From Aminicenans sp964648465 (GTDB taxonomy: Bacteria > Acidobacteriota > Aminicenantia > Aminicenantales > Aminicenantaceae): 48,157 bases of DNA. How positions within the stretch are numbered: position 1 is the first letter of the stretch; each line of letters starts with the position of its first letter. The DNA is taken from positions 1 to 48,157 of the forward strand of contig CAZYMU010000024.1 of assembly GCA_964648465.1 (NCBI GenBank), in the 5' to 3' direction. A model generated the notes under the pieces. The model was not told where the DNA came from, made no database searches, and saw nothing but the letters and a program-made list of their open reading frames with translations. Below are positions 16,540-25,017 of the stretch, in pieces. Both the position numbers and the translations under genes were made by a program.

Positions 16540-17169
16540 TTAGTTCTTAAAAATGTTTTCTATTTTAGTGAGTAAGTCAAGATTTTTTTCTACTTCGATC
16601 ATAGAAATGTTCTTTGCGTTTGAGATGGATGTAAAACGTCCGTCAGTATTTCCGTTTTTATTGATGATTAAAAAGTCACTGTTCGGAGCTACGGCATCAA
16701 TACTTAGTTCATCTGTATTGTCTCCCACAGAAGCCCCCTGAGCTCTCCTTTTCATCCCTTCGATGTGAGCTCCGATAATTGTGATGCTCTGGCGGTGTGC
16801 TTCTTCGATTAACTCAGCGATCCTGTCCAGTTCGTTGTCAATAGATATGCCGGCAGCCCCCATTCCTTTAAGGCTTGATCCCATAACGATAATCAGTGAT
16901 TTATATGGAAAGCCCGATTCTTCCTGGCTTTTTAAATCTTCAGCACTGGCCAGCATATTAACTTCATAGGCTTTAGGCTTGCATTCAAATTTCAGTTTCA
17001 TGAAGAAGACTTTGAACATAGTAGCTCCAGGACTCTGTCCGCAGGAAGTTATTAAAACCGGCAGTTCGGCTCTTGGAGTTTCGGGCTGATATACTGAAAA
17101 GGAATAGGATATTCCTAACAATGAGATAAACGTTATCAATATGATTAATGAAATATAGATTTTTTTCAT
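16540..17169 (-). CDS. DUF6305-like exported protein
   Basis: The protein of about 209 residues starts with a signal sequence or anchor (KKIYISLIILITFISLLGISYSF). Its mature part contains the run LPVLITSCGQSPGATMFKVFF, and later LIIVMGSSLKGMGAAGISIDNE and SIDAVAPNSDFLIINKNGNTDG. This fits the DUF6305 group as I remember it. I chose the ATG at 17169 because AAAGGAG lies 6-7 bp upstream; the longer frame to 17223 lacks a ribosome-binding site. It is the first gene of the leftward operon that ends with the zinc hydrolase. The conserved glycine/serine loops suggest ligand binding, but its role is unknown. Confidence 0.72.
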   Translation of the reverse strand: MKKIYISLIILITFISLLGISYSFSVYQPETPRAELPVLITSCGQSPGATMFKVFFMKLKFECKPKAYEVNMLASAEDLKSQEESGFPYKSLIIVMGSSLKGMGAAGISIDNELDRIAELIEEAHRQSITIIGAHIEGMKRRAQGASVGDNTDELSIDAVAPNSDFLIINKNGNTDGRFTSISNAKNISMIEVEKNLDLLTKIENIFKN

Positions 17170-17194
17170 TGAATACTCCTTTGTGTTAATAACT

Positions 17195-17223
17195 ATATTA
17201 ATCGAATCGAATATAGCCGTCAA
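17195..17223 (-). promoter_or_regulatory. Sigma-70 type promoter of the DUF6305-permease-hydrolase operon
   Basis: On the minus strand TTGACG (17223-17218) is followed after 17 bp by TAATAT (17200-17195), ending about 25 bp upstream of the ATG at 17169. Both hexamers and the spacing are close to consensus. It would drive the five-gene leftward operon down to 13274. Confidence 0.6.
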
Positions 17224-17399
17224 CTCTATTGTGGCAGAACGTTTATTTTTGTATAAAGCTTTACATACACTTCAGATACTAATAAATTATACTAGGAACA
17301 AATTCCTGATTGGGACTGATGAATAGCCATGATTTGTATGATATTTGCTATATAGAAGTTTCCTGAAAAATGTAAAAGACTGCTCTTTTTTGAGGAGGC

Positions 17400-18884
17400 A
17401 TGAAAATGAGAAGAGATATAAAAATCTTTGCTATTATTCTATCGTTATTCTTCTGTTTTAATTTTCTTCACTCCCAGGAATCGCAGACGGTGAAACTTTT
17501 AACACTGAAAAAAGCACAGCTTAATTTGGAACAGATGAAAGGGGAGTTTGATAGGGCATTGAAGCTTAAGGAAGAAGGCTTGATTTCAGAGGAGGATTTT
17601 GCACGGACTCGGACGTCCTATCTTCAAGCTCAGGTAAGCTATCAAGAAGCTTTGATAAATTTTATGGGAAGTGAGGCAAGGATTTCCGTTGCAAGTGCCG
17701 TGAAGTACCAGGATAAAGCCGGTAAAAAATATGTTCGAGTCACTCTTCGGTATTCTTCCAAAGAACTCAAAGAACTTTCTAAATTAAATATTAGAGCAGA
17801 AGATTTGTTTCCATTGGACTTTCTTAAAGAGGTAAAAGATGTTTATGTTTCTTTAAGATCGGAAGGAAAAATCATCTCAGATCCTTACGAGAAGCGAATC
17901 TCATCTTTGCCACTAGAAGAGGAGAGGCAGGTAACTTTTAAGTTATTGAAAGATGTAGAGAACCTGGATGTGAATGTTTTTTATGCAGCAAAGAGTGAGA
18001 CGACTTCGGTATACTTGCAGAAGGGATTAAGCGCAAACATTGTCACAGTGAATTCCGCTCAGTTCTCCCAGGAAGCGGATTTAGAAAGCCAGGCAACTTA
18101 TGATTTGTCATTAGAAAAATTCAGCGGCGAGGCAAATATTTTTAGGCTTCAGGTCCTCAATCTACCCAGGCAAATTACCTATGAATTTGTCGATCCCAAG
18201 ACACAGGCGCGTCTTTCGCAGATAAAATTCACAGAAGGGGTAACCTCTATGAAACTTTCTTTGAGACTCTATGTTCCCAAGAATGCAGATGAACAGGTAG
18301 TTATTGACAAGCCTATTGAGTTTATTGCTCTTGCACTTGACAGTGATCAATATGCAAAGCTTGAAGAAATACGTTCGGGCGATAGGTTCGTCGATGTTAA
18401 AGAACTTGAAAAATTGAGAGCTGGGAATGTTAAACTGGAACTTGTTCCAAGAGGAGTGGGAAAGATAGAAATCCAGGCCCTGAATCTATATCACGAGATA
18501 AGAGTTGGTGAAAATGTAAAGATGGAGGTAAGAGTTAAAAACACAGGGACAAGATTGCTGAATAATATCAGAATATATGTAGATTTGCCTTTGAACTGGC
18601 GTGCCGAAATAAAGCCTGATTTGATTGCTTCTCTTGCACAGAACAAGGAAGAGATCGTAAATATTGACTTCATTCCACCAGAGGGTGTCTCTGTTGGTGA
18701 CTATGAGCCGAAGATTAAAAGCGAATGTATTGCCGACAACAGGAGAGTAGAATCAGAGGACAAAATTGTTCGGGTTCACATCAGTGCCAAAACGAATATT
18801 CTGGGAATAACTCTCTTGGTTCTACTTCTAATCGGACTCCTGGTTGGAATTGTAGTGTTTGGAATTAAATTGACAAGACGGTGA
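17400..18884 (+). CDS. Membrane-anchored protein with NEW3-type domain
   Basis: The 494-residue protein has a signal peptide (IFAIILSLFFCFNFLHS), then a short helical, probably coiled-coil region (residues about 30-90: LKKAQLNLEQMKGEFDRALKLKEEG), a beta-rich middle, and near the C-terminus a NEW3/CARDB-like domain (GENVKMEVRVKNTGTRLLNNIRIYVDLPLNWRAEI). It ends in a membrane helix (ILGITLLVLLLIGLLVGIVVFGI) and a short basic tail (KLTRR). The layout implies an extracytoplasmic protein anchored at the C-terminus. GAGGAGG precedes ATG codons at 17400 and 17406; the latter has the better spacing. It stands alone, divergent from the PGA-side operon. Confidence 0.75.
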   Translation: MKMRRDIKIFAIILSLFFCFNFLHSQESQTVKLLTLKKAQLNLEQMKGEFDRALKLKEEGLISEEDFARTRTSYLQAQVSYQEALINFMGSEARISVASAVKYQDKAGKKYVRVTLRYSSKELKELSKLNIRAEDLFPLDFLKEVKDVYVSLRSEGKIISDPYEKRISSLPLEEERQVTFKLLKDVENLDVNVFYAAKSETTSVYLQKGLSANIVTVNSAQFSQEADLESQATYDLSLEKFSGEANIFRLQVLNLPRQITYEFVDPKTQARLSQIKFTEGVTSMKLSLRLYVPKNADEQVVIDKPIEFIALALDSDQYAKLEEIRSGDRFVDVKELEKLRAGNVKLELVPRGVGKIEIQALNLYHEIRVGENVKMEVRVKNTGTRLLNNIRIYVDLPLNWRAEIKPDLIASLAQNKEEIVNIDFIPPEGVSVGDYEPKIKSECIADNRRVESEDKIVRVHISAKTNILGITLLVLLLIGLLVGIVVFGIKLTRR

Positions 18885-19060
18885 CCAGTCGTTGATAACT
18901 AACCAACCTGCATTCTTATGGAGATATCTTTTTGCTGTTGATTTTTTGAATAGTTCACTTTGCTTTCCTGATGCTGTTTGCTTTAAATTCAGAATAAGTG
19001 CTAACATAAAACCTTAAAGGTGAGGATTATGAAAGTAAGCTAAGTACCCGGAATAAATAC

Positions 19061-19495
19061 TTGATTTTTGTTTTAAGTGCGTCTGTTGGAGGCTTGTTCA
19101 TATGGGCAGGGTATTTAAAAATAGAAGCTCCTCTGGAGTTTGCACAGAGTATAATGAATTACAGGGTCTTTCCCATGCAGATAGCGTTCCTTCTGGCTGT
19201 AATTCTTCCATGGATTGAAATGATCAGTGGTGCATTTCTAATAATTGGAGTTTTCCGCCGTGCAAGCGCTTTCATAATCTCTGTACTTCTCTTCGGATTT
19301 ATAATCTTAATTGTTGTGACGATTGCCCGGGGCATAAGTGTTGACTGCGGCTGTTTCGGGAATTTCAGCCGTAAGGCAGATTTTAAGCTTATGGTTGAGG
19401 ATATCGTACTTTTTCTCTTTTCTGTGACATTATTATATTCTAAAGCCGAAAGTCTTATAACAAATAAGCTGAGATTGAAGAGAAATATCCGGTGA
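19061..19495 (+). CDS. DoxX/MauE-type membrane protein
   Basis: The 144-residue protein has four hydrophobic segments and the MauE/DoxX look: FIWAGYLKIEAPLEFAQSIMNYRVFP near the start and the motif ISVDCGCFG about residue 105, which carries a cysteine pair typical of MauE-like redox partners. The gene converges on a TlpA-type thioredoxin gene with a 4-bp gap, which suggests a joint role in periplasmic thiol chemistry. The TTG start at 19061 has no ribosome-binding site. A strong site (AAAGGTGAGG) precedes an ATG at 19029 in a different frame that stops after four codons, so the true start is probably cut off by a one-base shift near 19035. Confidence 0.75.
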   Translation: MIFVLSASVGGLFIWAGYLKIEAPLEFAQSIMNYRVFPMQIAFLLAVILPWIEMISGAFLIIGVFRRASAFIISVLLFGFIILIVVTIARGISVDCGCFGNFSRKADFKLMVEDIVLFLFSVTLLYSKAESLITNKLRLKRNIR

Positions 19496-19499
19496 AAGA

Positions 19500-20015
19500 T
19501 TAAGGCTGCTTTTCCTCAATAAGTTTAAGGAAATAGTTTTCAAGTATTGTTTTTTCTAAATAGCCAATATGCTTGTGTCTTATTCTTCCTTTTTTGTCAA
19601 TGATTATGGTTGCGGGAATAGCATTGCCGGGGCTGTAGTCATTTATGATTTCTTGTGTGGCCATTGCAATGGGATAGTTTATTTTGAATTCTTCTTTAAA
19701 TTCCATTATTTCATTCGGGTTCAATCTGTCCAGAGAAATCCCAATGACCTCCATTCCCTTATCTTTGTACTGGCCGTACATTTCTATAAAGCCTGGTATT
19801 TCGGTACGGCAGGGAGGGCACCAGGTTGCCCAGTAATTTATAAAGAGCACTTTGCCTCTGAAGTCAGAGAGCGACATTGTATTTCCAGCGAGATCTTTGA
19901 GAGTAAAATCCGGGGCCTTAGTATAATCAGTGCCTGTGGTGGCTGCTTTTTCCCCTTTACTGCATAGGGAGAATAACAGAACAAATGGAATTAAAAGCCA
20001 AATCAATTTTCTCAT
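19500..20015 (-). CDS. TlpA/ResA-type thiol-disulfide oxidoreductase
   Basis: The 171-residue protein has an N-terminal export signal ending in LLFSLCSKG, a lipobox-like sequence whose -1 residue (Leu) is unusual. A peroxiredoxin/thioredoxin-like domain follows with the active site NYWATWCPPCRTE (Cys66 and Cys69) and the cis-proline loop IPATIIIDKKGRI. Such proteins reduce disulfides outside the membrane, for example in cytochrome maturation. GGAGC lies 8 bp upstream of the ATG. It converges on the DoxX/MauE-type gene, a likely functional partner. Confidence 0.9.
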   Translation of the reverse strand: MRKLIWLLIPFVLLFSLCSKGEKAATTGTDYTKAPDFTLKDLAGNTMSLSDFRGKVLFINYWATWCPPCRTEIPGFIEMYGQYKDKGMEVIGISLDRLNPNEIMEFKEEFKINYPIAMATQEIINDYSPGNAIPATIIIDKKGRIRHKHIGYLEKTILENYFLKLIEEKQP

Positions 20016-20193
20016 CCATAAAGCTCCTTTTAAAGATAAGCTTGAATGACTATGCTTAAATGTATAGTTAGCTGAATTAGCTTATTAAGAAGATAGCAAT
20101 TATAGTGTATTTTTCTTCTTAGGACAACTTGTTTATATTAGGGATTTTTGGTTGAACAATCTTAAATTCATTTTATAAGTAATTCAGTGCTGA

Positions 20194-21372
20194 TCAGGTG
20201 AAGAAAACTTTCACTTTCTGGTATGTTGTTCTTGCTATGTTCAGAATCATTCCTATTGGTTTTTGATTAAGCTTTATAGCCTGATATCGGCAGACCTCAT
20301 GGCAGCACATGCAGTGTATACAGATGCTCTTGTCTATCCATGCAACTTTCCCTGTGAGTTTTGCCGCTCCAGTAGGGCAGATTTTTATGCACTCCATACA
20401 GCCTGTGCATTTATCCTTACGTACTTCAGGTGTGAGAGTAATTTGATTTTGAATACACGCATAAAGAAATTGAGGGATCTTTCTCTGAAGAAAACCAATG
20501 GCAATGGCTGAATGTCTAAAATCTTTGACCTCAACATTACTGATTTTTTCACCCAGGATTTCAATCTCTTCAATCTTTCCGATTCCAAGACCTCGCTCGT
20601 GAGCATTTCGTGTTGTGTAGATATCCATGGTGTTAAAGCCGATTATTTTTGAAGCTACGGCATCTACTGCTACTCCGTCCCGGCTTGCGAGAATAACTCC
20701 TACGTCTCTTGGTTTTCCTGCCGATGGCCCTTCTCCTTCCATTGCTTTTATACCATCCATGATTGTTAAATGGGGAATGGCAGAAGAATATATATCCACA
20801 AGCATCTGACTGAAGATATCATTTTGGAAATACTGGCGGTGATAATGTATGCGAAGTCCAAGAGGGATTATGCCGAACATGTTTTTTATTGATCCTGTGA
20901 ACACAGTAAGAGAGTGAGTCTTTAGCTTAGGAAGGTTAACAATAAAATCTGATTCGAGCACCACAGGTGAAATATAGACTTTTTTCAGAACTTGACCGCG
21001 GCATGTGACTTCTTTAAATCCTGATTCTTTCAGGTTAACAAGGTGAACTCCCAGTTCATCACAAACTTTGCGGTATCCTGAAATCAAAAAGCCATCTTTG
21101 CTTTTTGATTGAATATCATCACCCACAGTGATTTTGCAGTTGAGTTGTTTCAGCAGCCGGAGAACCTGTTTTGTAAAATAAGGATGCGTAACGATGACTT
21201 TTTCTGGTGGTGAAGGAGGAGAAAGATGGTTGATTTTCACGAAGACTTTGCTTCCGGGCCTTATAATAGTTTCCAGGCCACCGAGATAAGCGAGGCCTTT
21301 CTTTATGCTTTCGTAAAGTTTTTCGCTTCCGTAGTCTGCAACCTTTACGATAGATACCTTAGGCTTTTCCAT
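20194..21372 (-). CDS. DUF362 protein with two C-terminal 4Fe-4S clusters
   Basis: The 392-residue protein has an N-terminal DUF362 domain (VKINHLSPPSPPEKVIVTHP; NLPKLKTHSLTVFTGSIKNMFGIIP; MDGIKAMEGEGPSAGKPRDVGVILAS). At the C-terminus is a ferredoxin-like pair of motifs, CTGCMECIKICP and CIHCMCCHEVC (about residues 330-365), which would bind two 4Fe-4S clusters. The family is common in anaerobes; its reaction is not settled. An internal piece of this gene (21050-21225) is present again, degraded, at 23150-23330. Confidence 0.85.
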   Translation of the reverse strand: MEKPKVSIVKVADYGSEKLYESIKKGLAYLGGLETIIRPGSKVFVKINHLSPPSPPEKVIVTHPYFTKQVLRLLKQLNCKITVGDDIQSKSKDGFLISGYRKVCDELGVHLVNLKESGFKEVTCRGQVLKKVYISPVVLESDFIVNLPKLKTHSLTVFTGSIKNMFGIIPLGLRIHYHRQYFQNDIFSQMLVDIYSSAIPHLTIMDGIKAMEGEGPSAGKPRDVGVILASRDGVAVDAVASKIIGFNTMDIYTTRNAHERGLGIGKIEEIEILGEKISNVEVKDFRHSAIAIGFLQRKIPQFLYACIQNQITLTPEVRKDKCTGCMECIKICPTGAAKLTGKVAWIDKSICIHCMCCHEVCRYQAIKLNQKPIGMILNIARTTYQKVKVFFT

Positions 21373-21447
21373 ATTACCATTGAATTATTTAAAAAACTGC
21401 TGATGCCTTTAAGCAATTAGAATTATATCAACAAGTGGGTAAAATGA

Positions 21448-21562
21448 CTAATCTGTTTTCTTCCAATCTTCTGTTTCTAAATCTACACGCCAGAGATGCC
21501 CTCTTTGAAATTTAACAAGAACTTTGTTATCCAGTCCCCATATATGAATGGGTTTTTGCTTT
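21448..21562 (-). pseudogene. Remnant of a beta-propeller-like C-terminus
   Basis: On the minus strand the frame reads KQKPIHIWGLDNKVLV followed by KFQRGHLWRVDLETEDWKKTD and a stop at 21448. The pattern (hydrophobic strand, then GHLWRVDLETEDW) resembles the last blade of a TolB/WD-type propeller. No start or upstream domain is present, so this is a fragment. The same fragment is in the right copy at about 23335-23450. Confidence 0.4.
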
Positions 21563-21563
21563 T

Positions 21564-21650
21564 TTAATCGTGTCGGAGGGCCTGAATTGGATTAATACGG
21601 GCTGCCCTGTGAGTTGGATATATTCCTGATATCAAGCTGCTCATGTCCTT
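21564..21650 (-). pseudogene. Remnant of a MacB/FtsX-type permease C-terminus
   Basis: The minus-strand frame ends DMSSLISGIYPTHRAARINP then IQALRHD and stop. This is the typical tail of MacB-family ABC permeases (GIYPA-x-RAA-x-NPI-x-ALR). Nothing upstream (21650-21870) continues the protein. A matching tail, ending earlier at a TGA, is in the right copy (23460-23545). Gene-free stretch 21373-21870 otherwise holds only AT-rich sequence. Confidence 0.6.
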
Positions 21651-21870
21651 AGAAATATAAAATCTTGATATCCCAGGTATTTATTGAATAAAATACTCCA
21701 TATTTGTATATTATATAAAGGCGGTAGAAATTATCAGGGTGATACAGTAATGAAATACAATATATTTTAAGTATACTTATAAGATTGCTTGCATTAATAA
21801 AATGTTTTATGTATATTTAAAAATTAACAAATAATAAAACAAACATTTAAGTATAAAGAGAAGAATAAAG

Positions 21871-23073
21871 ATGAAAAAATACATAAAACGTCCGCATTAC
21901 CTCAATAAAATTATTCCATTTATTGATAAAAATGTAATAAAAGTCATCACTGGACAGCGACGAGTTGGAAAAAGTTACTTTTTATACCAAATAATAGATC
22001 AATTGAAAGAAAAAAACCCCGACGCAAAAATTATTTATATCAATAAAGAACTTTATGAATTTGATCATATCAGAAATTATCATGATTTGATTAGCTATGT
22101 CCAAATACAAAAATTATCAAATTCAAAAAATTACATTTTTGTCGATGAAATTCAAGACATTATTCAATTTGAAAAGGCATTGAGAAGCTTCCAAGCAGAA
22201 GATAGATACGATATCTATTGTACTGGAAGCAATGCTAACCTGCTTTCAGGGGATCTGGCAACTTTTCTTAGCGGCAGGTATATTGAATTAAAACTTTTGA
22301 GTCTTTCTTATCCTGAATTCTTGAAATTTCATAAGCTGAAAAATACCCAGGACAATTTATTTACGTACATAAAATATGGCGGGCTTCCATACCTGATTCA
22401 TTTAAGTTTAGAGGATAGTGTCGTTTATGATTATTTACGAAATGTATCTAGTACCATTCTGCTGAAGGATGTCGTCTCAAGGTACCAGGTTCGCAATGTT
22501 TCTTTTTTAGAGAATTTGGTCAAATTTCTGGCCTATAACACTGGCAGCCTTCTATCGGCGAAACGAATCAGTGATTTCTTGAAATCCCAAAAAATCAACA
22601 TCTCGCCTAATATTGTGTTGAATTATCTTAATTACCTTGTTTCAGCATATTTCATTTTCAAAATACAGCGTTCAGAGATATCAGGCAGAAAAATATTTGA
22701 GATTGGCGAGAAATATTACTTTGAAGACCTGGGTTTGCGACATGTCATTATCAGCTATCAGCAACGGGATATTAATAAGGTGCTGGAAAATTTAGTTCTC
22801 TCACATTTAATTGTCTCAGGATATGACGTTACGGTGGGAAAAGTAGGAAGTAAGGAAATTGATTTCATTGGCAAAAAAAACGGTGAAAAATTATATGTTC
22901 AGGTGGCTTACCTTATTCCCGATGAAAATACTTGGGAAAGAGAATTTGGTAATTTGTTAGAGATTAAAGACAACTTCCCTAAGATTGTCGTTTCAATGGA
23001 CGAGATGACCGGAAAACAGTATAAAGGAATTAATCATTATAATATCAGGGAATTTTTAAATGAATATCGGTAA
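21871..23073 (+). CDS. AAA ATPase with DUF4143 domain
   Basis: The 400-residue protein belongs to the AAA_14/DUF4143 family. The Walker A is GQRRVGKS (residues 28-35), the Walker B is IFVDEIQD (about 89-96), and TGSNANLLSGDLATFLSGRY is the sensor region characteristic of this family. The C-terminal DUF4143 part ends with a possible PD-(D/E)xK-like core (VGSKEIDFIGKKNGEKLYVQVAYL). Function is unknown; such genes are scattered, often horizontally moved, singletons. It is strongly AT-rich compared with the flanks and sits between two copies of a duplicated segment, which supports recent insertion. Confidence 0.9.
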   Translation: MKKYIKRPHYLNKIIPFIDKNVIKVITGQRRVGKSYFLYQIIDQLKEKNPDAKIIYINKELYEFDHIRNYHDLISYVQIQKLSNSKNYIFVDEIQDIIQFEKALRSFQAEDRYDIYCTGSNANLLSGDLATFLSGRYIELKLLSLSYPEFLKFHKLKNTQDNLFTYIKYGGLPYLIHLSLEDSVVYDYLRNVSSTILLKDVVSRYQVRNVSFLENLVKFLAYNTGSLLSAKRISDFLKSQKINISPNIVLNYLNYLVSAYFIFKIQRSEISGRKIFEIGEKYYFEDLGLRHVIISYQQRDINKVLENLVLSHLIVSGYDVTVGKVGSKEIDFIGKKNGEKLYVQVAYLIPDENTWEREFGNLLEIKDNFPKIVVSMDEMTGKQYKGINHYNIREFLNEYR

Positions 23074-23149
23074 CATATTGTATTTACTTTATTATCTGAA
23101 AACCAGGATCAGTTGATACATTTATATGTAAAATGATGATATGATGCAC

Positions 23150-23644
23150 CTCCAGTTCGTCACAAACTTTGTGGTATCAGGAAATCAAAAATCCATCTTT
23201 GCTTTTTGATTGAATATCATCCCCCACAGTGATTTTGCAGTTGAGTTGTTTCAGCAGCCGAAGAACCTGTTTTGTAAAATAAGAATGTGTAACGATGACT
23301 TTTTCTGGCTTTGACGGAGGGGAAAGATGAATGACTAATCTATTTTCTTCCAATCTTCTGTTTCTAAATCAACACGCCAGAGATGCCCTCTTTGAAATTT
23401 AACAAGAACTTTGGTATCCAGTCCCCATACGTAAATGGGTTTTTGCTTTTTTAATCGTGTCAGAGGGACTGAATTGGATTAACTCGGGCTGCCCTACGAG
23501 CTGGATATATTCCTGATATCAAGCTGCTCATGTCCTTAGTAATATAAAGTCTTGATATCCTAGGTATTTATTGAATAAAATACTCCATATTTGTATATTA
23601 TATAAAGGCGGTAGAAATTATCAGGTAGATACAGTAATGAAAAA
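23150..23644. repeat. Right copy of the duplicated segment
   Basis: This block joins a fragment of the DUF362 coding region (23150-23330, matching 21050-21225) to a degraded intergenic region (23331-23644, matching 21443-21757). It contains the broken propeller-like and permease-tail fragments on the minus strand. No intact gene is present between 23074 and 23744; the rest is AT-rich filler leading to the DUF4412-like gene. Confidence 0.85.
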
Positions 23645-23744
23645 TTGTATGTGTATATTTCTGAAAAGAATCTGTCATGTAAGATCTGGCGAAAATTGAC
23701 AGAACATTGATAAATAGAATATATTTTTAACAGGAGGTTTAATC

Positions 23745-24509
23745 ATGAAATTGAAAGACGTTCTTAAGGGATTAAGTTTATTTTTTATTTTGACGTGTGT
23801 TGCCCTTCCTCTTGTGCTCCAGGCAGATGTTTATATTAAGCAGAAAAGCCATGCAGATGCTTATACGATCATGGGAAAGAGTGAGCCGGCAAAAGATGAA
23901 ATAACTATTATGTGGATGGCAGATGATAAGGCACGGATTGACCAAGGCGAAGAAAGATCGACCATAATCAGGCTGGATAAGAATGTAATGTATATGATAG
24001 ACCATGCCAAGATGACTTATGCAGAAATACCTGTTGGAGAAATTGGCGACATAATATCACAGGGTATTGAAGGGATAGATGCATCTGATGAAGAAAAAGC
24101 CCAGGCAAAGAAATTCATGAAGGGCTTCTCTTCAATGATGAAGCCAAAAATTGAAATTACTGATACGGGCGAAAAGAAAAAGATAAAAGGCTGGAACTGC
24201 AGTAAGTACATAATGAAAATGACAATAATGATGGCAACTACCACCTCAGAGATATGGACGACAGAAGATATTAAAATAAATTATGAGTTTTACAGAACAC
24301 TCGGTTCAGCAATGATGGGCGGACAACCCGGATTTAAAGAAGTGTTTGAAGAGATGAAAAAAGTTAAAGGCATAACCGTGTTGTCCTCATCAACTTCATC
24401 AGTCATGGGATCAGAAATGAAGAGAACAGAAGAACTGATCGAGGCCAAAGATAGAAAAGCCCCAAAAGGTATTTATAACCTGCCGGAAGGATACAAAAAG
24501 ACAGAATAA
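23745..24509 (+). CDS. Exported DUF4412-like protein
   Basis: The 254-residue protein has a signal peptide (GLSLFFILTCVALPLVLQA, cut probably before DVYIKQ) and a body that fits DUF4412-type proteins: repeated short strands (IMWMADDKARIDQGEERST, then IIRLDKNVMYMIDHAKMTYAEIP) and a later IKGWNCSKYIMKMTI block. It ends LPEGYKKTE. Such proteins are predicted to be periplasmic lipoprotein-carrier-like folds of unknown role. AGGAGG precedes the ATG. Its last 9 codons plus stop are duplicated at 32006-32039. Confidence 0.75.
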   Translation: MKLKDVLKGLSLFFILTCVALPLVLQADVYIKQKSHADAYTIMGKSEPAKDEITIMWMADDKARIDQGEERSTIIRLDKNVMYMIDHAKMTYAEIPVGEIGDIISQGIEGIDASDEEKAQAKKFMKGFSSMMKPKIEITDTGEKKKIKGWNCSKYIMKMTIMMATTTSEIWTTEDIKINYEFYRTLGSAMMGGQPGFKEVFEEMKKVKGITVLSSSTSSVMGSEMKRTEELIEAKDRKAPKGIYNLPEGYKKTE

Positions 24510-24516
24510 TTTAAGC
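24483..24516. repeat. 34-bp direct repeat, left copy
   Basis: The 34 bases from CCGGAAGGATAC to AATTTAAGC cover the last codons and stop of the DUF4412-like gene and recur without a mismatch at 32006-32039. The right copy has no gene attached, so it is a stranded 3' end. The two copies bracket about 7.5 kb. Confidence 0.95.
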
Positions 24517-24651
24517 ATTGTTGATTCCATCGGAATAAGCACATGGGGAGAAGTTCGCCTTATACCTGCTTCTATATTGATTTATGCCCATTTGGGAAAT
24601 ATAGAATAAGTAATATTTATATAAAGTCAATCATTAATAATAAAATAATGC

Positions 24652-24679
24652 TTGACAAGTAGATTTATAATAGTACAAT
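24652..24679 (+). promoter_or_regulatory. Sigma-70 type promoter for small-gene cluster
   Basis: TTGACA (24652-24657, perfect consensus) is followed after 16 bp by TACAAT (24674-24679). It lies 75 bp upstream of the first small gene at 24754 and reads rightward. Confidence 0.6.
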
Positions 24680-24753
24680 ATAGATATAATAGTGCTTAAT
24701 TAACAATACATTATTTAATAAATAAAGCTATTAAAATAATCATGGAGGTACTT

Positions 24754-24972
24754 ATGAAAGGCGAAACAAAAGAAGAACGATTTAAGCGGATTGCCGAAAA
24801 ACGTGTCCAGCGGGTTCTAGATAGCTTAAGAAGTTTATCACAATGCTCGAATAAGAGAATGTATAACTGGTATGAGGAGCAACTTAAGAAAATTTGGAAT
24901 GCAATTGAAAGAGCTCTAAAATCTTGTAGAGAGAGTTTTGAAGAATCAGAACCTGATGAATTTAGATTTTAA
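24754..24972 (+). CDS. Small charged helical protein (phage/ICE-like family)
   Basis: The peptide of 72 residues begins MKGETKEERFKRIAEKRVQR and contains LSQCSNKRMYNWYEEQLKKIWNAIE, ending EEFRF-like. The pattern (AEKR-x-x-R-x-L-x-x-L-x-x-CSN-x-x-x-Y-x-Y/W) resembles small proteins common on phages and conjugative elements of other bacteria; function unknown. I chose the inner ATG at 24754 because GGAGG lies 8 bp upstream; the outer ATG at 24742 overlaps that site. It follows a near-consensus promoter. Confidence 0.65.
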   Translation: MKGETKEERFKRIAEKRVQRVLDSLRSLSQCSNKRMYNWYEEQLKKIWNAIERALKSCRESFEESEPDEFRF

Positions 24973-25017
24973 GGTAAAGCATTAAGCTAATGATTTTCAA
25001 TATTTAAGGAAGCAAGA

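Larger units (their letters stand above)
21050..21757. repeat. Left copy of a duplicated segment flanking the AAA ATPase gene
   Basis: The sequence 21050-21225 (inside the DUF362 gene) and 21443-21757 recurs as one continuous block at 23150-23644 with roughly 90% identity by eye. The right copy lacks the intervening 217 bp, which hold the DUF362 start and its upstream region. Between the copies lie about 1.4 kb with the DUF4143 ATPase. The arrangement indicates a local duplication followed by a deletion, or insertion of the ATPase gene between duplicated flanks. Confidence 0.85.

Noticed and set aside
17259..17302. Promoter TTTACA ... TATACT for the NEW3 gene
   Set aside because: The spacing between the two hexamers is over 20 bp, too long for a sigma-70 promoter.
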